Shown: positions 7,943 through 17,164, numbered from the stretch's first letter. The stretch: DNA of 64,000 nt from JBBQVZ01 sp963695975 (GCA_963695975.1 CAVOIB010000011.1:62001-126000), one strand, 5' to 3'. Notes: a model not told the origin generated them from the letters alone. Translations and numbers: made by a program.

Positions 7943-10219
7943 TCAGCTCGGGACGATGCGATACGCGTCGAACACGCTCTCCACGCGCTTGACCGATGCG
8001 AGCACGCTCGACAGGTGTGCGATGTCGCCAAGCTCGAACGTGAACCGGAGACGCGTGATGCGATCGCGCCCGGTCGCGGACGTGGCCGCCAGGATATTCA
8101 CATGGTTGTCGGAGAGCACGGTCGCCACGTCCGACAGCAGTCGCGTGCGATCGAGCGCCTCCACCAGGACGGCCACGACGAACGATGTCGGCTTGCCCTC
8201 GGCCCAGGTGACCTCGATGAGCCGCTCCGGCTCCTGCCTCAGTGCTCGCGCGTTGGGACAGTCGGTGCGATGCACGGAGACCCCCTGGCCGCGCGTGACG
8301 AAGCCGAGGATCTCGTCGCCGGGGACCGGGGTGCAGCATCGGCCGAGGCGGACCCACACATCGGGCAGCCCCCGCACCATCACGCCTTGTCCCACGTCGG
8401 CGCTCGACGGGCTGCCGAGCCTGACCGGACGCGCGAGCGGGACCTCCGTGACGTCTTCTTCCGGCGTCCCACTGAGCACGCGTGCCAGCCGCGCGACGAC
8501 CGACTGCGGCGACACATGCCCTTCCCCCACCGCCACGTAGAGCGATTCGAGGTCCGGGTACTTGAGCTCCTCGGTCGCGAGCTGCGTGAGCGCCTCCTCG
8601 GTCGCCAGTCGCTTGAACGGGACGTTCTGCTTGCGCATCAAACGTTGAAGCGCGTCGCGACCTTGGTCCATCGCGTCTTCCCGTCGTCCGCGAGCGAACC
8701 ACTGCCGGATCTTCGTCCGGGCTCGCGGTGTCTTGACGAACTGCAGCCAGTCCTGTGACGGGCCCTCCCCCTGGGCCTTCGACGTCAGGATGTCGACGCT
8801 GTCGCCGGTCCGGAGTTCGTAGTCGAGCGGGACGAGCTTCCCGCCCACCTTCGCGCCGATCGTCCGGTGGCCGACCTCCGTGTGGATCGCGTACGCGAAG
8901 TCCACGGGCGTCGCGCCCGACGGGAGGTTCACGACATCGCCCCGCGGTGTGAAGACGAAGACCTGGCCGCCGTAGAGGTCGATCTTCAGCCCCTCCATGA
9001 ACTCGCGGGGATCGGCCATGTCCTTCAGCCACTCCATCATCTGGCCGAGCCATGCGAGGTCCGCGGCCTCCCGCGCCTGCTTCCCGCCCTCCTTGTACCG
9101 CCAATGCGCCGCGATCCCGAACTGCGCCGTGCGGTGCATCTCGCGCGTGCGTACCTGGATCTCGAGGGGCTTGCCGACCGGACCGACGACCGTGGTGTGG
9201 AGCGATTGGTACATGTTGGACTTAGGCATCGCGATGTAGTCCTTGAAGCGCCCGGGGATCGGGCGCCACAGTGCGTGGATCGCGCCGAGCGCCCCGTAAC
9301 AGTCGCGGAGGTTGTCCACCTGGATCCGCACGCCGACGAGGTCGTAGATCTCGTTGAACTCCTTGCCGCGGATCACCATCTTCTCGTAGATGGAGTACAG
9401 GTGCTTCGGGCGTCCCTCGACCTCTGCCTTGATGCCGAGCTCCTTCAGCTTGCCGCGGAGCGACGACGTAACCTCTTCGATCAGGGCTTGCCGCTCGCCG
9501 CGTCGGGCCTCGACCAGGCTCGCGATCTCGCGGTACGGACCCGGGTGGAGCGTCTTGAACGAGAGGTCCTCGAGCTCCCACTTCATCTCCTGCACGCCGA
9601 GGCGATTGGCGAGCGGCGCGTAGATCTCGAGCGTCTCGGTGGCGATCCGGCGTTGCTTGTCGGGCTCGTGCGCGGAGATCGTGCGCATGTTGTGCAGGCG
9701 GTCGGCGAGCTTGATCAGCAGCACGCGGATGTCGCCGGCCATCGCCACGACCATCTTGCGGACGTTCTCGGCCTGTTCCTGCTCGCGGCTCTTGAATTCG
9801 ATGCGATCCAGTTTCGTGAGACCGTCGACGATCCGCGCGACCTCCTCGCCGAAGTCGTCCTCGATCGCCTGAAGCGTGATATCCGTGTCCTCGACGGTGT
9901 CGTGCAACAGCGCCGCGACCAGCGTCGTCGTGTCCAGGTGCAGATCCGCAAGCACGGTCGCCACGGCGACTGGGTGTTCGATGAACTCCTCGCCGGAGAT
10001 CCGCTTCTGGCCCTCGTGCGACGCTTCGGCGACGCTGTAGGCGCGCTGGATCTCCTTGAGGTCGGCCTTCGGGTTGTACTCGCGGACCGTCTTCAGCAGC
10101 GGCTCGATGCGGGCGGGCGGCCCCGCATCGCCGGGGCGCAGGCGCGAGAGCAATCCGCCACGACGTTGTTCGGCCTTGATCTGTTCGCGGCTGTCCAGGG
10201 CGCTCGCCTCCTCGGGCAA
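7943..10219 (-). CDS. relA: Bifunctional (p)ppGpp synthetase/hydrolase (RelA/SpoT, Rsh)
   Basis: A 758-residue long RSH enzyme that makes and degrades the stringent-response alarmone. The order is the HD hydrolase domain with HPVAVATVLADL and ALLHDTVEDT (about residues 60-120), the synthetase domain with KHLYSIYEKM and EIYDLVGVRIQV, a TGS domain (VFVFTPRGDVVNLPSGATPVD), a zinc-finger/helical region with GRCCTPVPGDEILGFVTRG, and a C-terminal ACT domain. The intact HDxxED hydrolase motif implies both activities. The start is TTG at 10219 (LPEEASALDS) or a nearby internal codon. Confidence 0.97.
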   Translation of the reverse strand: MPEEASALDSREQIKAEQRRGGLLSRLRPGDAGPPARIEPLLKTVREYNPKADLKEIQRAYSVAEASHEGQKRISGEEFIEHPVAVATVLADLHLDTTTLVAALLHDTVEDTDITLQAIEDDFGEEVARIVDGLTKLDRIEFKSREQEQAENVRKMVVAMAGDIRVLLIKLADRLHNMRTISAHEPDKQRRIATETLEIYAPLANRLGVQEMKWELEDLSFKTLHPGPYREIASLVEARRGERQALIEEVTSSLRGKLKELGIKAEVEGRPKHLYSIYEKMVIRGKEFNEIYDLVGVRIQVDNLRDCYGALGAIHALWRPIPGRFKDYIAMPKSNMYQSLHTTVVGPVGKPLEIQVRTREMHRTAQFGIAAHWRYKEGGKQAREAADLAWLGQMMEWLKDMADPREFMEGLKIDLYGGQVFVFTPRGDVVNLPSGATPVDFAYAIHTEVGHRTIGAKVGGKLVPLDYELRTGDSVDILTSKAQGEGPSQDWLQFVKTPRARTKIRQWFARGRREDAMDQGRDALQRLMRKQNVPFKRLATEEALTQLATEELKYPDLESLYVAVGEGHVSPQSVVARLARVLSGTPEEDVTEVPLARPVRLGSPSSADVGQGVMVRGLPDVWVRLGRCCTPVPGDEILGFVTRGQGVSVHRTDCPNARALRQEPERLIEVTWAEGKPTSFVVAVLVEALDRTRLLSDVATVLSDNHVNILAATSATGRDRITRLRFTFELGDIAHLSSVLASVKRVESVFDAYRIVPS

Positions 10220-10247
10220 GTCTAGCCGCGAGCGTGCGCCGAACGGC

Positions 10248-10769
10248 TCAGTAGTGGATCAGCGTGAAGAGATCGTGATTGGCGACCTTCTCACGGCCGC
10301 TCAAGAAGTCGAGCTCGATCAGGCAGGCGATCCCGCAGACCTTCCCGCCGATCCGCTCCACGAGGGACGCGGCCGCCTGCGCTGTGCCGCCGGTCGCGAG
10401 CACGTCGTCGACCACCAGGACGCGCTCGCCGGCGTGGACCGCATCCTGGTGAAGCTCGAGCGTGGCCGTCCCGTACTCGAGCGCGTACTCCTCGGACACG
10501 GTGTCCCACGGGAGCTTCCCCTGCTTGCGGACCGGAACGACGCCGGCGCCGAAGTGATAGGCGACGGGCGCCGCCAGGATGAAGCCACGAGCCTCGATGC
10601 CGACCACCTTGTCCACGTTGCCTCGCCCGAAGTGCACGACGATCAGGTCGATGATCGTGGAGAACGCGATCGGATCGGCCAGGACCGGTGTGATGTCCTT
10701 GAACACGATGCCCGGCTCGGGGAAGTCAGGGACGTCGCGGATCAGGCCCTTGATCGCCTCGATGTCCAT
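10248..10769 (-). CDS. apt: Adenine phosphoribosyltransferase
   Basis: A purine-salvage enzyme converting adenine and PRPP to AMP. The 173-residue protein has IRDVPDFPEPGIVFKDITP at the N-terminus and the PRPP-binding motif VLVVDDVLATGGTA. A clear ribosome site (GGAGG, 8 bases before ATG 10769) lies inside the end of secF. Apt between secF and relA is the standard actinobacterial arrangement. Confidence 0.97.
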   Translation of the reverse strand: MDIEAIKGLIRDVPDFPEPGIVFKDITPVLADPIAFSTIIDLIVVHFGRGNVDKVVGIEARGFILAAPVAYHFGAGVVPVRKQGKLPWDTVSEEYALEYGTATLELHQDAVHAGERVLVVDDVLATGGTAQAAASLVERIGGKVCGIACLIELDFLSGREKVANHDLFTLIHY

Positions 10770-10773
10770 GGTT

Positions 10774-11916
10774 TCACCTCCGCTTGCGCTTGGCGGGCGG
10801 CTTGCGCTTGCTCTTCGGACGGTGACGGGAGGAGCTCGTTGTTCGGGCCGTGGTCCGGGTCGCGGCCGCCGCGCTGGTGGCAGCAGCCGCTACCGTGGCC
10901 GTGCCGTCGCCTGATCCGGTCGTCGTAGTGGCGGCGACACCTGCGGGGACCTGCTGGTCCCTCGTCCCCCGCGCCTGACGGCGCGCCTCCATCTGCTGGT
11001 ACCGCGCCTCGCGGCCCTTGAGGATCACCAGGACGGGCGCTGCGATGAAGATCGAGGAGTAGGCACCCGTCGTGACACCGACGAACATCGCGAACGCGAA
11101 GTCTTTGAGCGTCGCCCCGCCGAAGAAGAGCAGCGAAAGGATCGGCAGAAGCACGACGAGCGACGTGTTGACCGAACGCATCAGCACCTGGTTCAGCGAG
11201 TAGTTGACGGTCTCCGCGTAGCCGAGCTTGGTGACCATCGCCGAGGTCTCGGTGTTCTCCTTGATCTTGTCGTAGATCACGACGGTGTCGTAGAGCGAGA
11301 ACCCGAGGATCGTGAGGATCGCGATGACCGTGGCGGGCGTCACCTGCCGCCCCGTGAGCGCGTACACGCCCGCCGTGATCACCACGTCGTGGACGAGCGC
11401 GATCATCGCGCCGAGCGCCATCTTCCACTCGAACCGCAGCGAGATGTACAGGCTGATGGCGAGCAGCACCAGGACCAGGCCGGTGAGCGCCTTCTTCGAG
11501 ATCACCTTCCCCCACGTTGGACCGACGTCCTGCTGGTTGATGTCGGCCGTGCTGATCCCCGCCTGTTCCGCCAACGCCTTCAACAGGGCGTCGGACTGCT
11601 CGCGATCACCGGTGAGCGTCGTTGTGCGGATGAGAACGGTGTCGCCGTTCGCGATCTGAACCTCGGAATCGCCATGTCCGTTCTTCGCGAGGACGTCGCT
11701 CACCTCAGGGACGGTCACCGCGGTCGTGAACGTGTACTGGAGCTGTGCGCCGCCCTTGAAGTCGATCGAGTAGTTCAGTCCGCGGAACACGAGTCCGAAG
11801 ATCGACAGCGCGATGACGATGCCCGATAGGAGGAACCACCGGCGCCGGTGCTCGACGATCCGGAAGTTGGGGATCGTGTGTCCCCGATAGGTCTCAACCG
11901 CGTGGTGCCAGTTCAC
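10774..11916 (-). CDS. secF: Protein-export membrane protein SecF
   Basis: SecF partners SecD in the Sec translocon to support late export steps using proton motive force. The 380-residue protein has a first transmembrane helix (about 29-47), the periplasmic FKGGAQLQYTF region, and the five-helix block containing ALVHDVVITAGVYALTG and TILGFSLYDTVVIYDKIKEN. The C-terminus is a long Thr/Ala-rich tail ending in a very basic stretch, likely cytoplasmic. The GTG start overlaps the secD stop by four bases (GTGA), so the two are coupled. Confidence 0.96.
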   Translation of the reverse strand: MNWHHAVETYRGHTIPNFRIVEHRRRWFLLSGIVIALSIFGLVFRGLNYSIDFKGGAQLQYTFTTAVTVPEVSDVLAKNGHGDSEVQIANGDTVLIRTTTLTGDREQSDALLKALAEQAGISTADINQQDVGPTWGKVISKKALTGLVLVLLAISLYISLRFEWKMALGAMIALVHDVVITAGVYALTGRQVTPATVIAILTILGFSLYDTVVIYDKIKENTETSAMVTKLGYAETVNYSLNQVLMRSVNTSLVVLLPILSLLFFGGATLKDFAFAMFVGVTTGAYSSIFIAAPVLVILKGREARYQQMEARRQARGTRDQQVPAGVAATTTTGSGDGTATVAAAATSAAAATRTTARTTSSSRHRPKSKRKPPAKRKRR

Positions 11917-13910
11917 TTCGAGCCTCCCGCGACCGGGGCCGGTGAGGGGGCCGGCGTCGGATCAACCTCGCCCGCCACGCCACTCTCCAAACCGAACCCG
12001 TGGAGCGACACGAGGCGGGGGCTTCGCGCGATCAGGAACACGGTCGGTCGCTTGAAGAAGTAGACGACGAACAGGTCGAGCATGGTGGCCACTCCGAGGG
12101 TCAGCGCGAACCCTCGGACCGAGCTCACCGCCGTGAGGTACAGGACGACGGCCGCGATGGCGGTCACCGTGTCGGCTGCGACGATCGTGCGGTAGGCGCG
12201 CTTGAACGCCGGCTGCACGGCCGAGCGCGCGGTCTTCCCGTGGCGAACCTCGTCCTTCAGCCGTTCGAAGAACACGATGTAGGAGTCCGCCGTGACGCCG
12301 AGCGAGATCACCAGCCCGGCGATCCCGGCAAGGGTCAACGAGTATCCGAACGTGATCCCCGCGATCGAGATCAGCGCGAGCGCGAGGATCGCCCAGATCG
12401 TCATCCCGACCCAGGCGACGACGCCCAGCAGCCGGTAGTAGAAGAGGAGGTAGAGGAAGAGCAGCACCAGACCGACCGCACCCGCGATCACTCCTTGCCG
12501 GAGCGATTCACTCCCGAGCGTCGCGCTCACGGTGAGTGTCTGCAGCTTGGTGAGCTGGACGGGCAGCGCGCCGGCGTTCAACACCGTCGCCAGGTCCTCG
12601 GCGCGCTGCTTCGAGAAGCTCCCCGTGATGACCCCCGAGCCCACGATCTGACCGTTCACGGTCGGCGCCGAGATCACCTCGTTGTCCAGCACGATCGCGA
12701 GCTGTTTACCGATCAACTGCTGGGTCACGTCGGCGAAGACCGCCGAGCCGTCCTTGGTGAGGTCGAAGCTGACCTCCCAGCCTGTCTGCAGGCTCGAGGA
12801 GGAGGCCGTGCGATAGACCGCGGTCGCCTTCTTGATCGCGTCTCCGGTGATCAACGCCTTTCCAAGGTGGTACTTCGCCCCGTCTTGGCCGATGAACCAC
12901 ACGTCCTTGTCCTTGAGCGCGTTCGGATCGGCGGGGCATGCGGGCGCGCTCGTGGCCGGGTCGTTGTCGCAGGTGAGGGCCTGCGCGGCGAAGGTTGGAT
13001 CGCTCGGCTGGAGCACCTGCAGCACCTCCCGCTGTTCCAACCGAGCCGTGGTGCCGATCAGGTCGAGCAGGCGAGACTGGCCGGTTTCCTGGAGCTTGCG
13101 TTGCGCGTCGGCCTGTGTGAGGTAGCACCCCAGGTTGATCCCGGACGAGCTGATCACGCAGTACTGCTGGTCGAAGGACGTGACCGCGATCGCCTTCAGC
13201 GCGGCCTCCGCCGATGCCTGATCGGTGAAGCCGCAAGGCAGGTTCTCCGCCCCGGCTCCGGCCAGGCAGAACTGCGCGTTCGTGGTCGTCGTGATCCCGG
13301 CCTTCGCCTTCGTCGCGTCCTTCTTGGTATCGAAGCATCCGTAGCTGGCTCCGCCGGGATCTTTGACGCACCACTTACCGTTGTTCGCGCCCGAGGTCTC
13401 CTGCGTTGTCGTGAGCGCGGAGATGGCCTTCGTCGCGTCGGCCTCGGATCCGTAGCAAACGTTGTCGACCGAGAGGGTGTCGCTCTTCAGGCAGACCTGC
13501 GTCTGGTCGCTCACGGAGATGTCGGAGAGGGTGCTCTGGGCATCCGCCTGCGTCGCGCTGCAGCCGTAGCTCACGCCGTCCGCGCTGATCAGGCAGTACT
13601 GGGTCTTCGCCCGTTGCTCGACGGTGCCCTTCGCGAGGCCAGGCAGCTGCACCTCGATATTGCGTCCCGACACGACGATCTGCGGCTCGCCGACGCCGAA
13701 CGAGTCGACACGGTTCCGGATGTTCTCGAGCGCCTGCTGCATCACCGCGTCGGATGTGCCGACGGGCGCCTGGAGGATGACGGACACACCGCCCTCGAGG
13801 TCCAGGCCTAGCGTGGGCTTGAGGGCACCCGTCGCGAAACCGACGACCGAGCCGAGCACCAAGACGCCGACGAACGCGATCGAGATCCAGAGCCAACGCG
13901 TCTGCTTCAC
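11913..13910 (-). CDS. secD: Protein-export membrane protein SecD with a cysteine-rich repeat insertion
   Basis: SecD is a membrane component of the Sec export machinery. The 665-residue protein has helix 1 (residues 6-28), LDLEGGVSVILQAP, the P1 region, then GWEVSFDLTKDGSAVF, VLDNEVISAPTVNG and GSFSKQRAEDLATVL, and the C-terminal six-helix block with LGVTADSYIVFFERLKDEVR. Unusually, residues 101-278 are an insertion of five repeats, each with two cysteines about 11 residues apart. The insertion splits VQLPGLAKGTVEQR from the DLIGTTARLEQREVL strand. Another Cys pair follows at 314/325. The GTG start at 13910 overlaps the HD-domain gene by four bases. Confidence 0.95.
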   Translation of the reverse strand: MKQTRWLWISIAFVGVLVLGSVVGFATGALKPTLGLDLEGGVSVILQAPVGTSDAVMQQALENIRNRVDSFGVGEPQIVVSGRNIEVQLPGLAKGTVEQRAKTQYCLISADGVSYGCSATQADAQSTLSDISVSDQTQVCLKSDTLSVDNVCYGSEADATKAISALTTTQETSGANNGKWCVKDPGGASYGCFDTKKDATKAKAGITTTTNAQFCLAGAGAENLPCGFTDQASAEAALKAIAVTSFDQQYCVISSSGINLGCYLTQADAQRKLQETGQSRLLDLIGTTARLEQREVLQVLQPSDPTFAAQALTCDNDPATSAPACPADPNALKDKDVWFIGQDGAKYHLGKALITGDAIKKATAVYRTASSSSLQTGWEVSFDLTKDGSAVFADVTQQLIGKQLAIVLDNEVISAPTVNGQIVGSGVITGSFSKQRAEDLATVLNAGALPVQLTKLQTLTVSATLGSESLRQGVIAGAVGLVLLFLYLLFYYRLLGVVAWVGMTIWAILALALISIAGITFGYSLTLAGIAGLVISLGVTADSYIVFFERLKDEVRHGKTARSAVQPAFKRAYRTIVAADTVTAIAAVVLYLTAVSSVRGFALTLGVATMLDLFVVYFFKRPTVFLIARSPRLVSLHGFGLESGVAGEVDPTPAPSPAPVAGGSK
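13077..13610 (-). repeat. Five tandem two-cysteine repeats within SecD
   Basis: The repeats cover SecD residues 101-278. Each unit is about 34-41 residues and follows the pattern [YFWV]C-[LV]-x8-10-C-x2-T-x2-[DS]A-x5-I. Cysteine pairs fall at 106/117, 140/152, 181/192, 215/226 and 251/262. Examples are QYCLISADGVSYGC, KWCVKDPGGASYGC and QYCVISSSGINLGC. They sit on the extracytoplasmic side, where paired cysteines could form disulfides. I do not recognise the repeat as a named domain. Confidence 0.85.
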
Positions 13911-14611
13911 GCCAGCTCTGCCCCATTGATCGTCAGACGGAAGCGTGCGTCGAGCTGCTCCGCCGCGTGGCGGCACATCTGCATCCTGCCCAGGAAGATC
14001 TCGAAGTACTCCATCACTTGGCTGAGCCCGGTGTCGATCGTCAGCTCGAGCGTGACGGTCCGGGCATCTGAGTCTACCCGGAGGAACGATTGTTCGACCG
14101 CAGAATTGACGCGGTCGTGGATGTCGACAGCCGTTTGCCCGGAACGCCTGACGCGGCTTCGATGTACGTCCGACTTGTCCGCGAGGATCACGGCGGCCGA
14201 GACCGGTGACACGGCGTACCCCTGGTCCTCCTCGTGGTTCGCGATGGCGGCCATGATCATCGCCAGGTCCTGGCCGGACGCTCGATCCTTCAGCGCTTGA
14301 TACACGAGGACGGCTCCGGTCTGGGCATGAGACTCACGGGTGAGCATGTTCCCCACGTCGTGCAGGTATCCGGCGACGCAGGCCAGGTCGGCCTCACGAT
14401 CGGAGAAACCCAGCCGGTGCAACACCTGGTAGGAGATGCTCGCGACCAGGTTGGCGTGTCGGAACCCGTGCTCGGTGTAGCCCATACCATCCATGACGCG
14501 GTCCGCCGAGGCGATGAACAGCGAAAGCTCGGGGTCGGCCTGGACGTCGGTAAGCGTGACGGTCGCGTTCGGCGGAGGAGCAGAGGCGCCGGGTTCGCCG
14601 GGCCCGATCAC
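13907..14611 (-). CDS. HD-domain protein, predicted phosphohydrolase, between secD and yajC
   Basis: A 234-residue protein with an HD-fold metal site: GYTEHGFRHANLV, then YLHDVGN (the HD pair, about residues 88-94), RESHAQTGAVL and later AAIANHEED. These are the residues expected for a metal-dependent phosphohydrolase. The C-terminal third has predicted beta-strand content (TVTLELTIDTG) and no known domain. It overlaps yajC and secD by four bases on either side (GTGA both times), so it is embedded in the Sec operon. The substrate is unknown; nucleotide or cyclic-nucleotide hydrolysis is only a family-level guess. Confidence 0.8.
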   Translation of the reverse strand: MIGPGEPGASAPPPNATVTLTDVQADPELSLFIASADRVMDGMGYTEHGFRHANLVASISYQVLHRLGFSDREADLACVAGYLHDVGNMLTRESHAQTGAVLVYQALKDRASGQDLAMIMAAIANHEEDQGYAVSPVSAAVILADKSDVHRSRVRRSGQTAVDIHDRVNSAVEQSFLRVDSDARTVTLELTIDTGLSQVMEYFEIFLGRMQMCRHAAEQLDARFRLTINGAELA

Positions 14612-14952
14612 GAGGACTGCTGGCCCTCGTCCTCGGACTCGTCCTCGTAGTCGTAGTCCTCGGTGATGCGCCGGGCGATGCCCGACTTCACCATGCGGAT
14701 ACGAGTGCCGGGCGCGATCTCGACCGTCACGGTCCCCTCGTCGTCGTCGATGGCCGTGATCGAACCGAAGATCCCCCCGTTCGTCATGACGTCGTCGCCC
14801 ACTTCGATCGCGTTCACGAGCGCCTGCTGTGCCTTGACCCGGCGCTGCTGCGGGCGGATCAGGAGGAAGTAGAACACCCCGCCCATGAGCACGAGGGGCA
14901 AGAAGAGGGCGACGGGATTGCTCTGGTTGGTCGCAGCGATGGAAGCCAGCAT
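14608..14952 (-). CDS. yajC: Preprotein translocase subunit YajC
   Basis: A 114-residue single-pass membrane accessory of SecDF. One hydrophobic segment (VALFLPLVLMGGVFYFLLI, about residues 13-31) is followed by RPQQRRVKAQQ and GDDVMTNGGIFGSITAI, and the tail is acidic. The start is ATG at 14952, preceded by GGAAGG at a suitable distance; the longer open frame upstream has no homology. It lies between ruvB and the HD-domain gene. Confidence 0.95.
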   Translation of the reverse strand: MLASIAATNQSNPVALFLPLVLMGGVFYFLLIRPQQRRVKAQQALVNAIEVGDDVMTNGGIFGSITAIDDDEGTVTVEIAPGTRIRMVKSGIARRITEDYDYEDESEDEGQQSS

Positions 14953-15028
14953 GGTTCGAGAACCTTCCGTGTCCGGGGAACCGAGGACGGAGTCTACCCC
15001 CCGGCCGGAGGGAACGACCGATTGCGCA

Positions 15029-16045
15029 CTAGAGAGGCAGCGTGCCCGGGGTGGGGACGCCCAGGTGTTCGTACGCGCGGTGGGTCGCAACGCGTCCCCG
15101 GGGTGTGCGCTTCAAGAAGCCGAGCTGCATCAAGTAAGGCTCCACGACATCTTCGATGGTGTCCTGTTCCTCGCCGATCGCCGCGGCGAGCGTCGACAAC
15201 CCGACGGGCCCGCCACCGAACTTGTCGATCACGACCCGCAGGACGGCGTGGTCGAGCCGGTCCAGGCCTTCCTCGTCGACCTCGAACAGCTCCAGGCCCG
15301 CGCGGGAGACGTCGCCCGTGATGCCGCCGTCGTGGCGCACCTCCGCGAAGTCACGCACCCGCCGGAGCAGACGGTTGGCGATCCGCGGCGTCCCCCGGGC
15401 TCGGCGGGCGATCTCGTCCGCACCCTCACCTTCGATCCGTAGTCCCAAGATCCCGGCGGAGCGTCGCACGATCCGGCCGAGGTCGTCGACGGGGTAGTAG
15501 TCCAGCCTCGGTGAGAACCCGAAGCGCTCGCGCAACGGCAGGGTGATCCTGCCCGGACGTGTCGTAGCGCCGATGAGACTGAAGCGCGGAAGCTCCAGGC
15601 GGATGCTCCTCGCCGTCGGGCCCTTCCCAAGGACGACGTCCAGGTTGAAATCCTCGAGCGCCGGATACAGCACCTCCTCGACGGCCCGCGGCATCCGGTG
15701 GATCTCATCCACGAACAACACGTCGCCGTCATCGAGGTTCGTGAGGATCGCGGCGAGATCGCTCGGCCGATCCAACGCGGGACCGGACGTGGGCTGGAAC
15801 CCGGCGCTCATCTCGTTCGCGACGATCTGCCCGAGCGTCGTCTTCCCGAGTCCCGGCGGGCCGCTGAACAAGAGGTGATCGACGGCCTCGCCGCGTTGAC
15901 GCGCGCCGTCGATCAACAGGGCGAGCTGTTCCTTGACGCGCTCCTGCCCAACGAACTCCGAAAGCGTCCGAGGCCGGAGGGCGACGTCGAACTCGGGGTC
16001 GTCGGGCAGCGCGGCGGCTTCGATCACGCGCCCATCGTCGGTCAT
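15029..16045 (-). CDS. ruvB: Holliday junction branch migration ATPase RuvB
   Basis: The motor ATPase of the RuvABC resolvasome. The 338-residue protein has LRPRTLSEFVGQERVKEQL, Walker A GPPGLGKTTLGQ, Walker B LFVDEIHRMPR, GATTRPGRITLPLRERFG and a C-terminal winged helix (GFLKRTPRGRVATHRAYEHL). ATG 16045 overlaps the ruvA stop by four bases (ATGA). Confidence 0.98.
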   Translation of the reverse strand: MTDDGRVIEAAALPDDPEFDVALRPRTLSEFVGQERVKEQLALLIDGARQRGEAVDHLLFSGPPGLGKTTLGQIVANEMSAGFQPTSGPALDRPSDLAAILTNLDDGDVLFVDEIHRMPRAVEEVLYPALEDFNLDVVLGKGPTARSIRLELPRFSLIGATTRPGRITLPLRERFGFSPRLDYYPVDDLGRIVRRSAGILGLRIEGEGADEIARRARGTPRIANRLLRRVRDFAEVRHDGGITGDVSRAGLELFEVDEEGLDRLDHAVLRVVIDKFGGGPVGLSTLAAAIGEEQDTIEDVVEPYLMQLGFLKRTPRGRVATHRAYEHLGVPTPGTLPL

Positions 16046-16608
16046 CGGCCCACCTGTTGCAGGGCGGCCTTGAGCAGCTCGTCGACCTCTTTGTCATCGA
16101 CCTCGATGCCGCTCATGGCGAGGCTCGCCTCTTGGGGCGTGAGTCCGAGTGCGATGAGAGCTTCGCGAACATCCGCGAGCGGGCCCTCGACGACGAGATC
16201 GCCCTCGCCGCCCAGGCGATCTCGCAGGTCGACCACCACGCGCTGTGCGACCTTCTTCCCGACGCCGGGAACGATCGTGAGCGCCGCGACGTCGCCCGCG
16301 ACGACCGCGCGCCGGATCGCGTCTGGCGAGAGCGCTGAGAGGAACGCGAGCGCCACCTTCGGACCGACGCCCGTGACGCTCGTGAGCAGATCGAACAGTT
16401 CGCGCTCATCGGGTGAGACGAACCCGTAGAGGAGCATCGCATCGTCGCGCACCACGAGACGGGTGTGGATCCGGCAACTGCGGCCGACCGGTGGGAGCGC
16501 CGCCAGGGTCGAGGTCGGGGCGAGCAGGTCGTACCCGACGCCCGACACATCGAGCACGACGCGCGTGCCGGTCTTCTCGGCGACCTCGCCCTCAAGGAAC
16601 GAGATCAT
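16042..16608 (-). CDS. ruvA: Holliday junction branch migration protein RuvA
   Basis: This protein binds the four-way junction and loads RuvB. The 188-residue protein has the OB fold (MISFLEGEVAEKTGTRVVLDVSGVGYDL), two helix-hairpin-helix motifs (LLTSVTGVGPKVALAFLSAL and LTIVPGVGKKVAQRVVVDL) and a C-terminal domain III that contacts RuvB (EALIALGLTPQEASLAM). It is coupled to ruvC and ruvB through ATGA overlaps. Confidence 0.97.
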   Translation of the reverse strand: MISFLEGEVAEKTGTRVVLDVSGVGYDLLAPTSTLAALPPVGRSCRIHTRLVVRDDAMLLYGFVSPDERELFDLLTSVTGVGPKVALAFLSALSPDAIRRAVVAGDVAALTIVPGVGKKVAQRVVVDLRDRLGGEGDLVVEGPLADVREALIALGLTPQEASLAMSGIEVDDKEVDELLKAALQQVGR

Positions 16609-17117
16609 CGAGCCGCCGCCCGAGCAGCCGCCTCGGTGAACCGGGACCGCACCAGGTGGGTTACGGCGATCGCCACGGCGTCGGCCGCGTCCGGCTGGTT
16701 CGGCACGTCGGACAGCCCGTGGACCCGAGCGAGAGCCATCCGGACCTGCCCTTTGTCTGCCCCGCCAGCCCCCGTGATCGCGTTCTTCACCTCGAGCGAA
16801 CCGTACTCCTCGACCGATAGTCCGGCCTCGGCCGCCACCGCCATGACCACCCCGGTCGCACGCGCCACGGCCATGGCGGAGGCCTTATTGACGTTCCACG
16901 CGACGCGCTCGAGGGCGACGGATGCGGGCCCATGCTCCGCGATCACGCTGCGGACGGCGTCGCCGATCCTCTGCAGCCGAACGGCTTCCGGCAGGTCCCG
17001 CGAGGTCTCGAACGTGCCGGTCCACAGGATGACCGGCCGGCGATCGCGCCGGGCCACAGCCGCGAGGCCGAGCCGCGCTACACCGGGGTCGACCCCGAGG
17101 ACGCATGTATCGAACAT
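16605..17117 (-). CDS. ruvC: Crossover junction endodeoxyribonuclease RuvC
   Basis: The Holliday-junction resolvase. The 170-residue version starts MFDTCVLGVDPGVARLGLAA, containing the first catalytic aspartate. It continues with ASVALERVAWNVN (catalytic Glu), EVKNAITGAGGADKGQV and DAADAVAIAVTHL (last acidic residues). The frame opens 13 codons further upstream (to 17156), but the family start matches ATG 17117. The gene lies 47 bases downstream of yebC, leading the ruvCAB group. Confidence 0.95.
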   Translation of the reverse strand: MFDTCVLGVDPGVARLGLAAVARRDRRPVILWTGTFETSRDLPEAVRLQRIGDAVRSVIAEHGPASVALERVAWNVNKASAMAVARATGVVMAVAAEAGLSVEEYGSLEVKNAITGAGGADKGQVRMALARVHGLSDVPNQPDAADAVAIAVTHLVRSRFTEAAARAAAR

Positions 17118-17164
17118 CTGTTCGTGCAGTCTAGGTGGCGGGGTCGGGGCGGGCAATCATCCGA

